A stretch of 49,583 bases of DNA from the NCBI RefSeq assembly GCF_900107795.1, contig NZ_FNRL01000037.1, positions 1-49,583 of the forward strand. Reading direction: 5' to 3'. The translations under genes were made by a program, and so were the position numbers. This DNA comes from Chitinophaga terrae (ex Kim and Jung 2007) (GTDB lineage: Bacteria; Bacteroidota; Bacteroidia; Chitinophagales; Chitinophagaceae). Positions 1-8,892 of this stretch are shown here, piece by piece; within the stretch, counting starts at the first letter, position 1; every line of letters begins with the position of its first letter. Below the pieces are notes generated by a model. The model ran no database searches. It had not been told where the DNA came from and worked only from the letters and a program-made list of their open reading frames with translations.

Positions 1-94
1 TTAAATTATTCTAACAAACCGCCGTATACCAGACCGGTACGTACGGTGGTGTGAGAGGACAGTGAGGGAAATAATCCCTCACTTCCTACTCGAT
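1..94 (+). mobile_element. Group IIC intron, 3' end (domains V and VI)
   Basis: Positions about 16-53 form the hairpin typical of a group II intron domain V, with the ACCGCCGTATACC and GGTACGTACGGTGGT arms that characterise class IIC introns. Positions 62-82 form a domain VI stem (GTGAGGG, a 7-base loop, CCCTCAC). It is followed by TTCCTACTCGAT, which carries the usual branch-point adenosine and 3' boundary, near 93-94. The reverse transcriptase and domains I-IV lie outside the window. The exact 3' splice position is inferred from memory of the family. The intron ends about 16 bases from the stop codon of the convergent SDR gene. Confidence 0.85.
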
Positions 95-110
95 TATAAA
101 CGTATCGGCT

Positions 111-848
111 TTACCAGGGTATCTCTCCGGTTGCAGGATTATTTTCTTCGCTGAAAAACTTCCCTGTTGGGCCATCATCACCAATCAGCGCATATTTAAC
201 AATCCGTTTTCCTGCATCTTCAACCGTTCCCGTCCCACGATTTCCGTTGAAATCTGTTTTTGTAAATCCCGGGCAAACGGCGTTAACTTTAAAAGGAGTG
301 TTTTTGAGCTCAAATGCTAAAACCACTGTGTACATATTCAGGGCCGATTTGGAAGAAAGATATACAACACCTTTGTAGTCGTAGTATTTATACGTTGGAT
401 CGCTGTGGAGGGTTATGGAGCCCTGGCTCGAACTTACATTTACAATGCGGGGCGCCGGCGACTTTTTCAATAGATCAATAAACGCCTGTGTCACCCGCAC
501 TGCGCCGTAAACATTCGCATCATAAACTGCCTTAAACTGTTCAATTGTTGATTCAAGCGCCGTTTGTGGATGACCGCCATAAATACCCGCATTATTAATA
601 AGGATGTCCAGCACGTTTGTTTTCCTGCCTATTTCTTTACGGGCGTTATTTACTGATTCATCATTCGTAATGTCGAGCTGCAAGGCCTCTACATTGTTTA
701 ACCCTTTTGCTTTTAAATTGGCAACGGCTTCAGCTCCGTTTTCTAAATTACGGCTGCCAAGGTAAACGTATATTCCTTCCTGGGCTAGTTGCTGGGCTAC
801 TTCAAAGCCAATGCTTTTGTTGGCTCCTGTTACTAATGCAAATTTCAT
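111..848 (-). CDS. SDR family NAD(P)-dependent oxidoreductase (carbonyl-reductase-like)
   Basis: This 245-residue classical short-chain dehydrogenase is a cytosolic NAD(P)(H)-dependent alcohol/carbonyl oxidoreductase of unknown substrate. The cofactor motif TGANKSIG is at residues 7-14 and NNAG at about 85-88. The catalytic Ser lies in NVSSSQG (about 137-143) and the YxxxK pair is Y163/K167. Length is normal for the family. An AraC gene lies 63 bases upstream on the same strand, so the two are probably co-transcribed or functionally linked. The protein aligns over its whole length with the SDR at 5131-5871, including the shared C-terminus GEIPW, so the two are paralogues. The substrate cannot be deduced. 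Confidence 0.93.
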   Translation of the reverse strand: MKFALVTGANKSIGFEVAQQLAQEGIYVYLGSRNLENGAEAVANLKAKGLNNVEALQLDITNDESVNNARKEIGRKTNVLDILINNAGIYGGHPQTALESTIEQFKAVYDANVYGAVRVTQAFIDLLKKSPAPRIVNVSSSQGSITLHSDPTYKYYDYKGVVYLSSKSALNMYTVVLAFELKNTPFKVNAVCPGFTKTDFNGNRGTGTVEDAGKRIVKYALIGDDGPTGKFFSEENNPATGEIPW

Positions 849-911
849 CTTGTATGAATTTTATAAAGCAAAAGTAGAAGGACCAGGAGTAGGGGGAATG
901 GACAAATCTCT

Positions 912-1784
912 CTATTCACCCGACAAATCCTGCCGGGTTAAAAATTCACTGGCACTTTTTCCAGTGCTTTTTTTGAAGAGCCTTGAGAAGTAATCAGGGT
1001 CATTAAAGCCTAATTCATAGGCCAGTTCTTTGATTGAGATATTGGAATAGCGTAGTTTTCTCTGGGCTTCCGTTATCAGGCGGTTAATAAAATAGTCTTT
1101 AGGTGATGTACCGGTATATTCTTTTACAATCCGGTATAAACTGTTGGTCGATAAAGCTAATTTTTCCGCAATTGAATTGATAGAAGGTTGCTCGGTAAGA
1201 GAGGTTTCGACAACCAGTTTGAACTCTATGAATTTGGAAAGGTTGGCATTTAAGATATTAGCGGGTTCCCTGTTCCTGAAATAGGCGCTGTTTAATTCTG
1301 ATAGCAATGAATTCAGATAAGCTAATATTATTTCAGTGTCGGTCCCATATTTATCCTGGTACAGTACCTGGTTCAAAATTTCAAACACCTTTATTACTCG
1401 TTCTTTTGCTGGGCTTTCCAGGATTATGGTAGGTGCGTTTAACGAGTTGACTAAAAAAGGGAACTGTTGCGGCAATAAGGCCAACGTATTTTCATCAAAC
1501 AGGAGCTTGAAATATTTAAGGTTGTCTGGTTTGGCAGGCGGCGTAAGGATCTGGTTGGGCATTGCAAAAAGCAGATGTCCGTCTGTAAGTGCATAGTCCT
1601 GCGACTCTAAATTGTATGTAATTGAACCGCTTTCAATTAATACAATAAAATAAGAAGATAGTCTTATAGGCTGCAGCACTTTTTTTTGGAGGTCGGCTGG
1701 CACAAAAGGATTCGCGTTTGATCGCATCTTTATCCCCAGATCATCATGCTGCAAGCTTTTGTCTTTCCCTTTTTGTTCCTGCAT
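912..1784 (-). CDS. AraC family transcriptional regulator
   Basis: This 290-residue protein has an N-terminal cupin-like ligand-sensing region (about 20-150) and a C-terminal double helix-turn-helix (about 190-285). The AraC signature is visible as IKELAYELGFNDPDYFSRLF followed by KKSTGKSASEF. The start is the only ATG consistent with a full sensing domain. It precedes the SDR gene at 111-848 on the same strand, and control of that gene is the natural inference. No ligand can be assigned. Confidence 0.93.
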   Translation of the reverse strand: MQEQKGKDKSLQHDDLGIKMRSNANPFVPADLQKKVLQPIRLSSYFIVLIESGSITYNLESQDYALTDGHLLFAMPNQILTPPAKPDNLKYFKLLFDENTLALLPQQFPFLVNSLNAPTIILESPAKERVIKVFEILNQVLYQDKYGTDTEIILAYLNSLLSELNSAYFRNREPANILNANLSKFIEFKLVVETSLTEQPSINSIAEKLALSTNSLYRIVKEYTGTSPKDYFINRLITEAQRKLRYSNISIKELAYELGFNDPDYFSRLFKKSTGKSASEFLTRQDLSGE

Positions 1785-1876
1785 ATTATTTGCACAAAAT
1801 TCGTTAAGGTATTGCTGTATAAAATTCGCCTTTTTTTACGTATTATAATGATTTTTTTATACCCGGTTAAGGAAAG

Positions 1877-2341
1877 ATGGAACTAAATAACGATACGATC
1901 TTTTTAAAACAAATAAGTGAGAAGGATGCTCCGGCATACTACGATCTGTATGCCGAAAGAATGCATGAGCAACCCTTTCTTCCGGATGAAACCCCGCTGG
2001 CATTTACTACCCGGATCACTCAATTATGTAATGTCTTATTCACCATCCGGCTAAGAAACCGGCCGGATATAGTTATTGGAGATTGTGCTTTGCATGACTG
2101 GGACCCGGAAACCGGCGCAATTGAAATCGGTGGGTCCTTGTTCAAAGCCTACCAGGGTAAAGGTTATATGCAGTCGGCTTTTGATCTTCTTATCAAATAT
2201 GCAAAGGACCGCTATCAGGTGAAGAAAATCACAGGTAAAACGCAGGTGGACAATAGTCATGCAATTCGCCTGGTTGAAAAGCTCGGTTTTAAGAAAGAAA
2301 AGGAAGAGGATAGCATTGTTGTGCTTAGTAAGATCTTGTAA
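1877..2341 (+). CDS. GNAT family N-acetyltransferase
   Basis: This 154-residue protein resembles the RimJ/RimL-type GNAT group, which transfers acetyl from acetyl-CoA to an amine of a protein or small molecule. Supporting features are the region AIEIGGSLFKAYQGKGYMQS (about 80-99), with the Q/GxGK/Y acetyl-CoA pyrophosphate loop, and the C-terminal stretch DNSHAIRLVEKLGFKKE. The ATG is preceded by AAGGAAAG, a reasonable ribosome site. It is divergent from the AraC gene on its left and not part of an obvious operon. The acceptor substrate is unknown. Confidence 0.88.
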   Translation: MELNNDTIFLKQISEKDAPAYYDLYAERMHEQPFLPDETPLAFTTRITQLCNVLFTIRLRNRPDIVIGDCALHDWDPETGAIEIGGSLFKAYQGKGYMQSAFDLLIKYAKDRYQVKKITGKTQVDNSHAIRLVEKLGFKKEKEEDSIVVLSKIL

Positions 2342-2426
2342 GATATGCCAACATAACAGGGGAACATGTAGCAAAGCGGCTGGTTGCCATTTCTGATTTA
2401 TTTTTGCCGGAAAGCTTTATAAAATT

Positions 2427-2450
2427 ACCCCGGCAATTACACCGGGGTTT
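2427..2450 (+). terminator. Possible terminator after the GNAT gene
   Basis: ACCCCGG and CCGGGGT pair across an 8-base loop, followed by only a short T run. It lies between two convergent genes and could serve either one. The weak T-tract keeps the confidence low. Confidence 0.4.
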
Positions 2451-2495
2451 CCAAAAGAGAAAGGACCATCCTCCTTATCCTGTTAATACCCCTTC

Positions 2496-2819
2496 TTAGC
2501 TAAAACATCCGTTGCTATCCAGGCATCCCTGTGCATAGTGGCCAGCTACCAATCCAAGCTCTTCCCAACCTGCACTGCTTGGACCGCTTACCCAAACCGT
2601 CATCATTTGTCCGCAACTGTCAAAAAACTGGAACTTCTTTTGTTGTCTGAACTGAGCATTTTCAATGATCTCAGTTGTAGATATTTTAAACTCGCTCTTC
2701 TTATATGTAATAACAACCGTCTTGGTTGCTTTATCGTTGTCCTTTTTAGGAGTAGAATTTTTTGCTGATGCGCCTACTGCCAGCGAGCAGCACATTAATG
2801 CAATGAATAAACGTTTCAT
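2496..2819 (-). CDS. Small secreted protein of unknown function
   Basis: This 107-residue protein has a clear signal peptide (MKRLFIALMCCSLAVGASA, cleaved near residue 19). A lysine-rich stretch follows, then a mature domain with three cysteines (one in FDSCGQ, two near the C-terminus around GCLDSNGCF). The cysteines suggest a periplasmic or exported protein with possible disulfides. I do not recognise the family. It stands alone, convergent with the GNAT gene. The start codon is supported by the signal peptide beginning exactly there. Confidence 0.7.
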   Translation of the reverse strand: MKRLFIALMCCSLAVGASAKNSTPKKDNDKATKTVVITYKKSEFKISTTEIIENAQFRQQKKFQFFDSCGQMMTVWVSGPSSAGWEELGLVAGHYAQGCLDSNGCFS

Positions 2820-3252
2820 GATCTTCGTTTTTTAACTAGAATAAATGAATTAAAATATTTTGAAGCGAGGATGGTTTTTCTGTCTCGTTCTGTTATGTAA
2901 ATTTTGGAAGAAATTATAGATTGCTCAGGTGTGAATTGATATTTGCAGCCGGAGAATCGATATCCGGTGATTCTGAGCGGATATTCGTGGCCTATTTAAG
3001 AAGCGGAAAAGAAAAACAGATTCATTGTGTTGGCGGACAAGAGTTATAATGATAAGGGTGAAGATATCAGCGTAATGAGGCGGAATCAAACGTCCGATAT
3101 CAGACGAAGTGTTCGAATCCGATCACCCATTGGAGGACGCCAAGAAATTTAAAATACAGCACTGTGGCATGTTTCCCTGTATGGCAGGCTTCTTGTTCCG
3201 GGATGGTCACTATTCAAAATAAGCATAATATCTATTTCAATTTTAAATCAAT
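2820..3252. other. Intergenic region, 433 bases, no gene recognised
   Basis: The region separates the divergent genes for the small secreted protein and the serine hydrolase, so it should hold both promoters. No open frame of useful length and no convincing RNA fold is seen. A GTTCGAATCC string near 3112-3121 resembles a tRNA T-loop, but the flanking bases do not pair into a cloverleaf. Confidence 0.5.
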
Positions 3253-4344
3253 ATGAAAAAGCTGATTAACACTGTCTTTATACTTTTCATTTTATCACCG
3301 GTAGTAATAGCACAAGCGTACCGGGCAAACAAAGATGCCAGTGATTCGAAGGTTAGCCAGGCGGATAGCCTGTTCAAAAGCTACAATACCCGTAACACAT
3401 CAGCGATCAGCGCGATGGTCATAAAGGACGGTAAAATTATATACAATCATTCATTCGGCCTTGCAGATATTGAGAACAAAGTTCCGGCTACTCCCCTGAC
3501 AAACTACCGGATTGCGTCTGTAACCAAGCAATTCACCGCCATGTGTATTATGATGCTAAAGGAAGATGGAAAACTTGCCCTGGATGACAAACTGAACAAA
3601 TTTTTCCCATCCCTGCCAGGATATACTAGTAACATAACAATTCAGCAGATGTTGAATCATACCTCCGGATTGCCAGACTACGGAGATCTTGTCTCGCCTG
3701 GTATTACCAGGCCGTTGAATGACACGGATGTATTGCATTTGCTCGAAAAAACAGAAAAAAGGGTTTTTGAACCGGGTGCGAGATTTGCATATAGCAACAC
3801 TGCTTATGTGCTGTTAGGATTGATAATAGAAAAGGTTTCCGGAATGCCGTTTAAGGATTTTCTCAGGAAAAGGGTATTTATTCCTTTGAACATGCGCCAA
3901 ACGACGGTGAATAGCCAGACCGACAGCATCCCCAACCGGGCCTATGGTTATAACTTAAGGGACGGAAGATTGAAAAAAGAGGACCAAAGCCTGTATAGTT
4001 ATTTGCTCGGTGATGGAGGTATCTATTCCTCTGTTGCCGATTTTTACAAGTGGGACCAGGCCCTTTACACGAATAAGTTGGTTAAACCAGCTACCCTGAA
4101 AGAAATTTTTACGCAAAGTTCCAGAGAGAACCCAATGCAGGCTTATGGATATGGATGGTATATAGATGAGAAGTTTGGAAAAAAAAGGGTCTCGCATAGT
4201 GGAGGTACAACGGGATTCTCTTCTTTTTACGTCCGGTATCCCGCAATACGGTTCTCAATTATAGTATTTGCCAACCAGGATGAGGGAGTGACATTGGAGC
4301 CTATTGTGAATGCCATTGAGAATATTTACCTGAATGAGCAATAA
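3253..4344 (+). CDS. Serine hydrolase, beta-lactamase class C / PBP4* family
   Basis: This 363-residue exported protein has a signal peptide (about 1-20) and a class C beta-lactamase / esterase-type fold. The active-site triad motifs are all present: SVTK with nucleophile S89 and K92, YSN at 180-182, and HSGG beginning at H315. Members act as D,D-peptidases, esterases or peptidases in the periplasm, and many do not hydrolyse beta-lactams. The gene is a single unit with more than 400 bases of non-coding DNA upstream. A Crp-like regulator gene follows 143 bases downstream. The actual substrate cannot be told from the sequence. Confidence 0.92.
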   Translation: MKKLINTVFILFILSPVVIAQAYRANKDASDSKVSQADSLFKSYNTRNTSAISAMVIKDGKIIYNHSFGLADIENKVPATPLTNYRIASVTKQFTAMCIMMLKEDGKLALDDKLNKFFPSLPGYTSNITIQQMLNHTSGLPDYGDLVSPGITRPLNDTDVLHLLEKTEKRVFEPGARFAYSNTAYVLLGLIIEKVSGMPFKDFLRKRVFIPLNMRQTTVNSQTDSIPNRAYGYNLRDGRLKKEDQSLYSYLLGDGGIYSSVADFYKWDQALYTNKLVKPATLKEIFTQSSRENPMQAYGYGWYIDEKFGKKRVSHSGGTTGFSSFYVRYPAIRFSIIVFANQDEGVTLEPIVNAIENIYLNEQ

Positions 4345-4487
4345 TTGTTACATTCATTACGTAGCACGGATAACATGATTTTAGCCGGATCAACAGGCAA
4401 TTGTAATAGTTTTAGCTTTAGAGGGTCTGAGTCTTCTTATATAAAAAATTAGCAGAACGTTCACTCCAGCTTTATTATCTTGCCGCT

Positions 4488-5054
4488 ATGAAAGAATTGA
4501 TCAATTATATCTTGCAATTCGGCCAACTGGACAAACAGCAAATCGACCTTGTTATGAATAATGTGGTTGAATCAAGTCTTCATAAAGGCGAGCATTTTTC
4601 TGAAGCTGGTAAAGTGCCTAAACAAGTTGGTTTTATTGTGGATGGAGTTATCCGTGGTTATTACCATCACAACAACGGCGAAGAAATTACACGCTGTTTT
4701 ATCAGCGAAAACAGCCTGGTAGCTGATTATGTCAATTTCGAAGCCAATACTGTATCTGCTGAATATCTGCAGGCCTGTACAGATTGCCGGCTTATTATCT
4801 TCCCGAAAGATAACTGGGAAGAACTTTCCCGGGCCGTAGCCGGATGGGATAACATTAAAAACAAGATGGTACAGATATGCATGTACCAGAAATCAAGAAA
4901 AGGCCCGGTCATTTCGCAGGATGCGACCACCCGGTACAGGGAGTTTATGGAAAACTACCCATCGCTTATTAATCGGGTTCCCCTGGCTTACATCGCTTCC
5001 TACCTGGGCGTTACCCAACAATCCCTTAGCCGGATAAGAAGGAATATCCGTTAA
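4488..5054 (+). CDS. Crp/Fnr family transcriptional regulator
   Basis: This 188-residue protein has an N-terminal cyclic-nucleotide-binding-like beta-roll (about 15-110) and a C-terminal helix-turn-helix (about 150-188, VPLAYIASYLGVTQQSLSRI). It is the common Bacteroidota variety that lacks obvious cAMP-contact residues, so the effector is unknown. The C-terminus is short but complete, ending just after the recognition helix. It lies 76 bases upstream of an SDR gene on the same strand and probably controls it. Confidence 0.92.
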   Translation: MKELINYILQFGQLDKQQIDLVMNNVVESSLHKGEHFSEAGKVPKQVGFIVDGVIRGYYHHNNGEEITRCFISENSLVADYVNFEANTVSAEYLQACTDCRLIIFPKDNWEELSRAVAGWDNIKNKMVQICMYQKSRKGPVISQDATTRYREFMENYPSLINRVPLAYIASYLGVTQQSLSRIRRNIR

Positions 5055-5130
5055 ACCATTTTTTTACCAAATGGTAAATGCTTTCTTTTAGAGATGATGC
5101 AATTTTGCTTCGTTAATTAAAAGAATAAAC

Positions 5131-5871
5131 ATGAAGAAAGCATTAATTACCGGAGCTAATAAAGGAATAGGATTTGAAACTGCGAAGCAGTTGTTGCAAA
5201 AAGGATTTTATGTTTATATCGGAAGCCGTGATCTGAAAAATGGCATAAGCGCGGTGGAAAAATTGAAAGCCGAAGGATTGATCCACACAGAAGCCGTACA
5301 ATTGGATGTCACGGATGAAAGATCTGTGAAGATGGCCAGGGAAGAAATCGGGAAGAAAACGACAGTGCTGGATGTGCTGATCAACAATGCAGGCATCAAC
5401 GGAGGCCAACCGCCTTATACTGCCCTGGAAGCGACTTCAGATCAGTTCTTGGCGGCATTCGATACCAATGTGATCGGCGTGGCGCGAGTAACAAAAGCCT
5501 TCATTGATCTGCTACGCAGCTCGAAAGAACCCAGGATCGTCAATGTAAGCACCAGCGTGGGCTCTCTTGCCTTGCAAAGCGACCCTGGCTGGCCTGCATA
5601 TGATTATGCAAAATATGCAGTGTATGGCGCCTCAAAAGCTGCGCTGAATATGTATACCGTTCACCTGGCCTATGAACTGCGCGATACCCCCTTCAAAGTA
5701 AATGCAGTTTGCCCTGGGTATACCAGTACTGATTTTACCTTTCACAATGGCGGCAGCGTAGAAACCGCGGCTAACAGGATCATAAAATATGCGTTGATTG
5801 ACCAGGATGGCCCTACCGGTAAATTTTTTAGTGAAGAAACTAATCCTGGAAGCGGGGAAATACCCTGGTAG
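5131..5871 (+). CDS. SDR family NAD(P)-dependent oxidoreductase, paralogue of 111-848
   Basis: This 246-residue classical SDR carries TGANKGIG at residues 8-15, NNAG at about 85-88 and the catalytic pair Y165/K169 (YGASK). Its serine-containing segment is NVSTSVGS, so the catalytic Ser is present. It matches the SDR at 111-848 along its full length, down to the tail PTGKFFSEE and GEIPW. It is governed by a different class of regulator (Crp/Fnr upstream rather than AraC). Function is probably reduction of a small carbonyl compound; the substrate is not known. Confidence 0.93.
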   Translation: MKKALITGANKGIGFETAKQLLQKGFYVYIGSRDLKNGISAVEKLKAEGLIHTEAVQLDVTDERSVKMAREEIGKKTTVLDVLINNAGINGGQPPYTALEATSDQFLAAFDTNVIGVARVTKAFIDLLRSSKEPRIVNVSTSVGSLALQSDPGWPAYDYAKYAVYGASKAALNMYTVHLAYELRDTPFKVNAVCPGYTSTDFTFHNGGSVETAANRIIKYALIDQDGPTGKFFSEETNPGSGEIPW

Positions 5872-6237
5872 GAGGATACTAGAACATTAGATATAAGTTT
5901 TCTGAGAATTGATGATATTGGTTGGGGAGAATAGATGTAAGAGACCTTGTTTTGGATATTAATGGTAAAAGCAGGATAACAGATAATCTTGTTGAAAATT
6001 TGAAAAATAAATTGATCGGACAAGTAATAAAAGTTATCCCGCGCCGTAATCAGTGGATATTGGAGGATAGTTCAATCCTTAAACTATAAGATGCCGGATA
6101 CGGTAGTGGTTAGTAGCAAAAATTCTTCAGACAGGCAGACTTTATCTGAAGATTTTCGGAATGCCCTGGAAGTGATTATGTATTGCGCTACCAGGTATGT
6201 TTTAAATACTGGCTCCCCGCCGGCTTAAAATGGTTGA
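5872..6237. other. Intergenic region with two unassigned short open stretches
   Basis: Between the convergent SDR and cupin genes there is an open stretch on the + strand from about 5935 to 6089. It encodes about 50 residues with protein-like composition (VRDLVLDINGKSRI near the start, QWILEDSSILKL at the end) but has no clear start codon. An ATG-started 45-codon frame follows at 6091-6228 (MPDTVVVSSKN at the start). I recognise neither. They could be the eroded remains of one gene or chance frames. Confidence 0.35.
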
Positions 6238-6774
6238 CTATTTTTTATCTAAATAACCCGGGGGATAAACTTCCTGTCCATATTTCTTTGCAATAGCCAT
6301 AACCTTTTCAATAGCATTTTTATCCAGGGAAGGCGCCGGCAGAAACTGACCAGCTTGTACAGGTGTGCCAACTTCTTCAAAAAAATCGTCTAACCCCGCC
6401 GGAACAACTGTACAAACAAGATGAGCCATCTGGCCGCTGATGTTCCTAAAACTATGAACGGCGCCGCCTTTAGGGATGGTTATTGTATCGCCTGGTTGGG
6501 CAATGGTTTTCCCTTCTTCTGTCCGGAATTCAACTTCTCCCTCAACCACGTAAAATGATTCGTGGATAGACGCATGGGCATGAGGGCCTGGGCCTCCGCC
6601 CGGCGGTATCAGCATATCAATTATCGCAAACTCGCCGTTGGTCTGTTTGCCCGGAATAATGATGCGATAATTATTACCAGCCACTGAAAGATGACTTCCT
6701 TCACTGTTCTTTATATGCCTGGCATTGCGGGGCACCGGCTGATTTCCTGTTTGTGTTGGTTCAAATGGTTCCAT
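6238..6774 (-). CDS. Cupin domain-containing protein
   Basis: This 178-residue protein has one conserved beta-barrel cupin. The first motif is visible as GPGPHAHASIHESFYVVEGE (about 73-92), with metal-binding His/His/Glu candidates. The second motif is around PKGGAVHSFRN (about 113-123), with the last His. A conserved tail mentioning KKYGQEVYPPGY resembles quercetin-2,3-dioxygenase-like cupins. Activity is unknown; a small-molecule dioxygenase or isomerase role is possible. It is 78 bases downstream of the oxidoreductase gene on the same strand, so probably the last gene of that unit. Confidence 0.88.
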   Translation of the reverse strand: MEPFEPTQTGNQPVPRNARHIKNSEGSHLSVAGNNYRIIIPGKQTNGEFAIIDMLIPPGGGPGPHAHASIHESFYVVEGEVEFRTEEGKTIAQPGDTITIPKGGAVHSFRNISGQMAHLVCTVVPAGLDDFFEEVGTPVQAGQFLPAPSLDKNAIEKVMAIAKKYGQEVYPPGYLDKK

Positions 6775-6852
6775 TGTTTTATCTTTTTAAATTTATTGAT
6801 AATACAAAATTCTATTATAGTACAGTTCTATACTTGTACCAGTTCACTGTTT

Positions 6853-7797
6853 TCAATCTAATTCTATAACTACTTTACCTGTTACACCTCCTTTTTCTGC
6901 GTATTGATAGGCCTCAACCACCTTATCGAATGGAAATCTCCTGCTTACCTCTACCTGTAAGCCATTGCCTATAGCGCTTGTCAACAGGTTGATATGGGGT
7001 GTAGACGCAGCAGAGAGTATAACAACATGCTTTTTATTCGTAAACAGGTTGTTCAGGAAAGATGCGGGAATCTGTACAGGCTTTGGTGTAGGATTAAGGA
7101 ACAGCGCTTTGCGATTCATGATCCTTTTGGCTTTTGAATAACCCATTTTCCCTGATAAGTCGATAACGATATCGTAAGTTGCGTTTTGAGTGAGCACATC
7201 TGCCTTTGTATAATCCAATACAATATCGGCTCCCCATTGTTTGGCATAATCGATACCTTTAGTGCCTGTAACTGCGGTAACAACTGCCTTTCTGTCTTTA
7301 AGTAATTGTAACAGGAACATACCGAAACCCCCTGTGGCCCCATTGATCAGGATGCTGGTCCCGGGATTGATCTTTCCCATTTTCTGCAATGCAGTCGTTG
7401 CAGCAGCGCCGGCAATGGGTATGGCGGCAGCTTCCGCAAAAGTGATTGCCGTAGGTTTCTTCCAGATCAAAGTTCCGGGCACAGCTACATAATCCGCCAG
7501 CGCGCCATCTTTCATCGTATTCTTTACAACTCCGAAAACTTCATCGCCTTTTTTGAAATTTGTTACGGCGACGCCGGTATCCTCAATCACGCCCGCAAAA
7601 TCTACACCCGTATGCCTTGGAAACCGGGAGCCAGACATTAATTTCATTTCTCCTTTCCTGATCTTCCAGTCCATAGGGTTGATAGAAACGGCTTTGACTT
7701 TTACCAGTACCTCGTTGGATCGGATAGCAGGTTTGGTTTCCTCTACTGTTTGCAGCACGTCGGTGTTTCCGAACTTTTGATATGCGATTGCTTTCAT
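6853..7797 (-). CDS. NAD(P)-dependent medium-chain oxidoreductase (quinone-reductase-like)
   Basis: This 314-residue protein of the zinc-independent MDR group is similar to quinone oxidoreductases and enoyl reductases. It has an N-terminal GroES-like domain (about 1-125) and a Rossmann domain with NGATGGFG at about 153-160. No structural or catalytic zinc cysteine cluster is visible. It probably uses NADPH to reduce quinones or activated alkenes. Genes in order on the minus strand are AraC, this gene, then the cupin, which suggests a small detoxification unit under the AraC regulator. Confidence 0.92.
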   Translation of the reverse strand: MKAIAYQKFGNTDVLQTVEETKPAIRSNEVLVKVKAVSINPMDWKIRKGEMKLMSGSRFPRHTGVDFAGVIEDTGVAVTNFKKGDEVFGVVKNTMKDGALADYVAVPGTLIWKKPTAITFAEAAAIPIAGAAATTALQKMGKINPGTSILINGATGGFGMFLLQLLKDRKAVVTAVTGTKGIDYAKQWGADIVLDYTKADVLTQNATYDIVIDLSGKMGYSKAKRIMNRKALFLNPTPKPVQIPASFLNNLFTNKKHVVILSAASTPHINLLTSAIGNGLQVEVSRRFPFDKVVEAYQYAEKGGVTGKVVIELD

Positions 7798-7937
7798 GAT
7801 CTTGTTTTTTTAATTGTTTATCCTGATAGCACAAAGTTGGAAACTATCCGCCTGGCAAACTTGTATCAAATCACTATTCTGGGTACGAAAGGGGAGTAGG
7901 CGCCGGTTGATTGAACCAGATGGTCTATTAATGAGGG

Positions 7938-8669
7938 TCAGTAAAGCTGGATCAAATCACTATTGTGTTTTAATGCCTTCGGCGGCATGCCAAACATCTC
8001 ATACATATACTTGTTAAGCTGGGGCAGGTCATAAAATCCTGTATCATAGGCAATGTCAGTCAAACTTCTGTCCTTATCCGTAAGGGCAAGATAGATTACC
8101 TGGCGTAACCTGGTCCATAGCAGGTATTTTGATAAACTGCTGCCCGTTTGTTTTTTAAACAGGGCCGCCAAACGGGAAGGTGAAAGAAAAACCATGTCAG
8201 CAAACGTTTGCGGCGTAATATTCTGTTCGAAGTAGTTGGCCTTAATGTAATTTACCAGTATGTCGACTCTTTCGTCCTGCTTCACTTCCGGTAGTTTTGA
8301 AAGCAGTGCATTAATAAAAGCGTAAATATCCGGCGTATCTGCCTGGAAGAATGCCTTTGCTTCGCTGGTTGACTTAAATACAATATGGTCTTTGTCTCTC
8401 GGGAACAGGCCTGACAGATACAGGCCAATGCCGGAATACGGTTCTATGTTCAATACATTTAACGCGCCTTTTTCTGCAACACAAAAATGCGGCACCTGGG
8501 GCTTGATTATAAATCCATAGATCTGTTCGCACAACTGCCCCCGGATCGTGGAGATAAACGGTGCGTCGTCAGATAAAACAATTTGATACGCCGAATGATG
8601 GTGAATTTCGACAGTCAGGTTATAGGCTTTTATTGCCAGGATGAAAGGATTGTGCGGCTGTTTGTTCAT
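7938..8669 (-). CDS. AraC family transcriptional regulator
   Basis: The open frame extends to a TTG at 8714, but the first ATG at 8669 gives a 243-residue protein that begins MNKQPHNPF and is preferred here. The N-terminal half is a small cupin-like sensing domain. The C-terminal helix-turn-helix pair (about 145-240) includes SPSRLAALFKKQTGSSLSKY and DIAYDTGFYDLPQLNKYMYE. It sits 140 bases upstream of the oxidoreductase-cupin pair on the same strand and probably regulates it. The effector is unknown. Confidence 0.9.
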   Translation of the reverse strand: MNKQPHNPFILAIKAYNLTVEIHHHSAYQIVLSDDAPFISTIRGQLCEQIYGFIIKPQVPHFCVAEKGALNVLNIEPYSGIGLYLSGLFPRDKDHIVFKSTSEAKAFFQADTPDIYAFINALLSKLPEVKQDERVDILVNYIKANYFEQNITPQTFADMVFLSPSRLAALFKKQTGSSLSKYLLWTRLRQVIYLALTDKDRSLTDIAYDTGFYDLPQLNKYMYEMFGMPPKALKHNSDLIQLY

Positions 8670-8892
8670 AGGGCTATATGATAATGCAATTTTGTCTATC
8701 TTCCATGCCTTCAATATACGGCAATTCTGTTACCCCTTATTAAACTACTGGTAATTTGACTCGAAAATCAATTAACTTGCCGGCAAAGAAGAAGAACGCC
8801 GCAGATCAACTGCCGCAGTTGCTCACGCTTATGGCCAAACGATAATTGGCCCGGGCGCTATTTTATCTATCTTGCAAATTAAACCTGAACAG

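Noticed and set aside
3095..3135. Possible tRNA, suggested by GTTCGAATCC
   Set aside because: The bases flanking the T-loop-like string do not form a T stem, and no D arm, anticodon arm or acceptor stem pairs around it.
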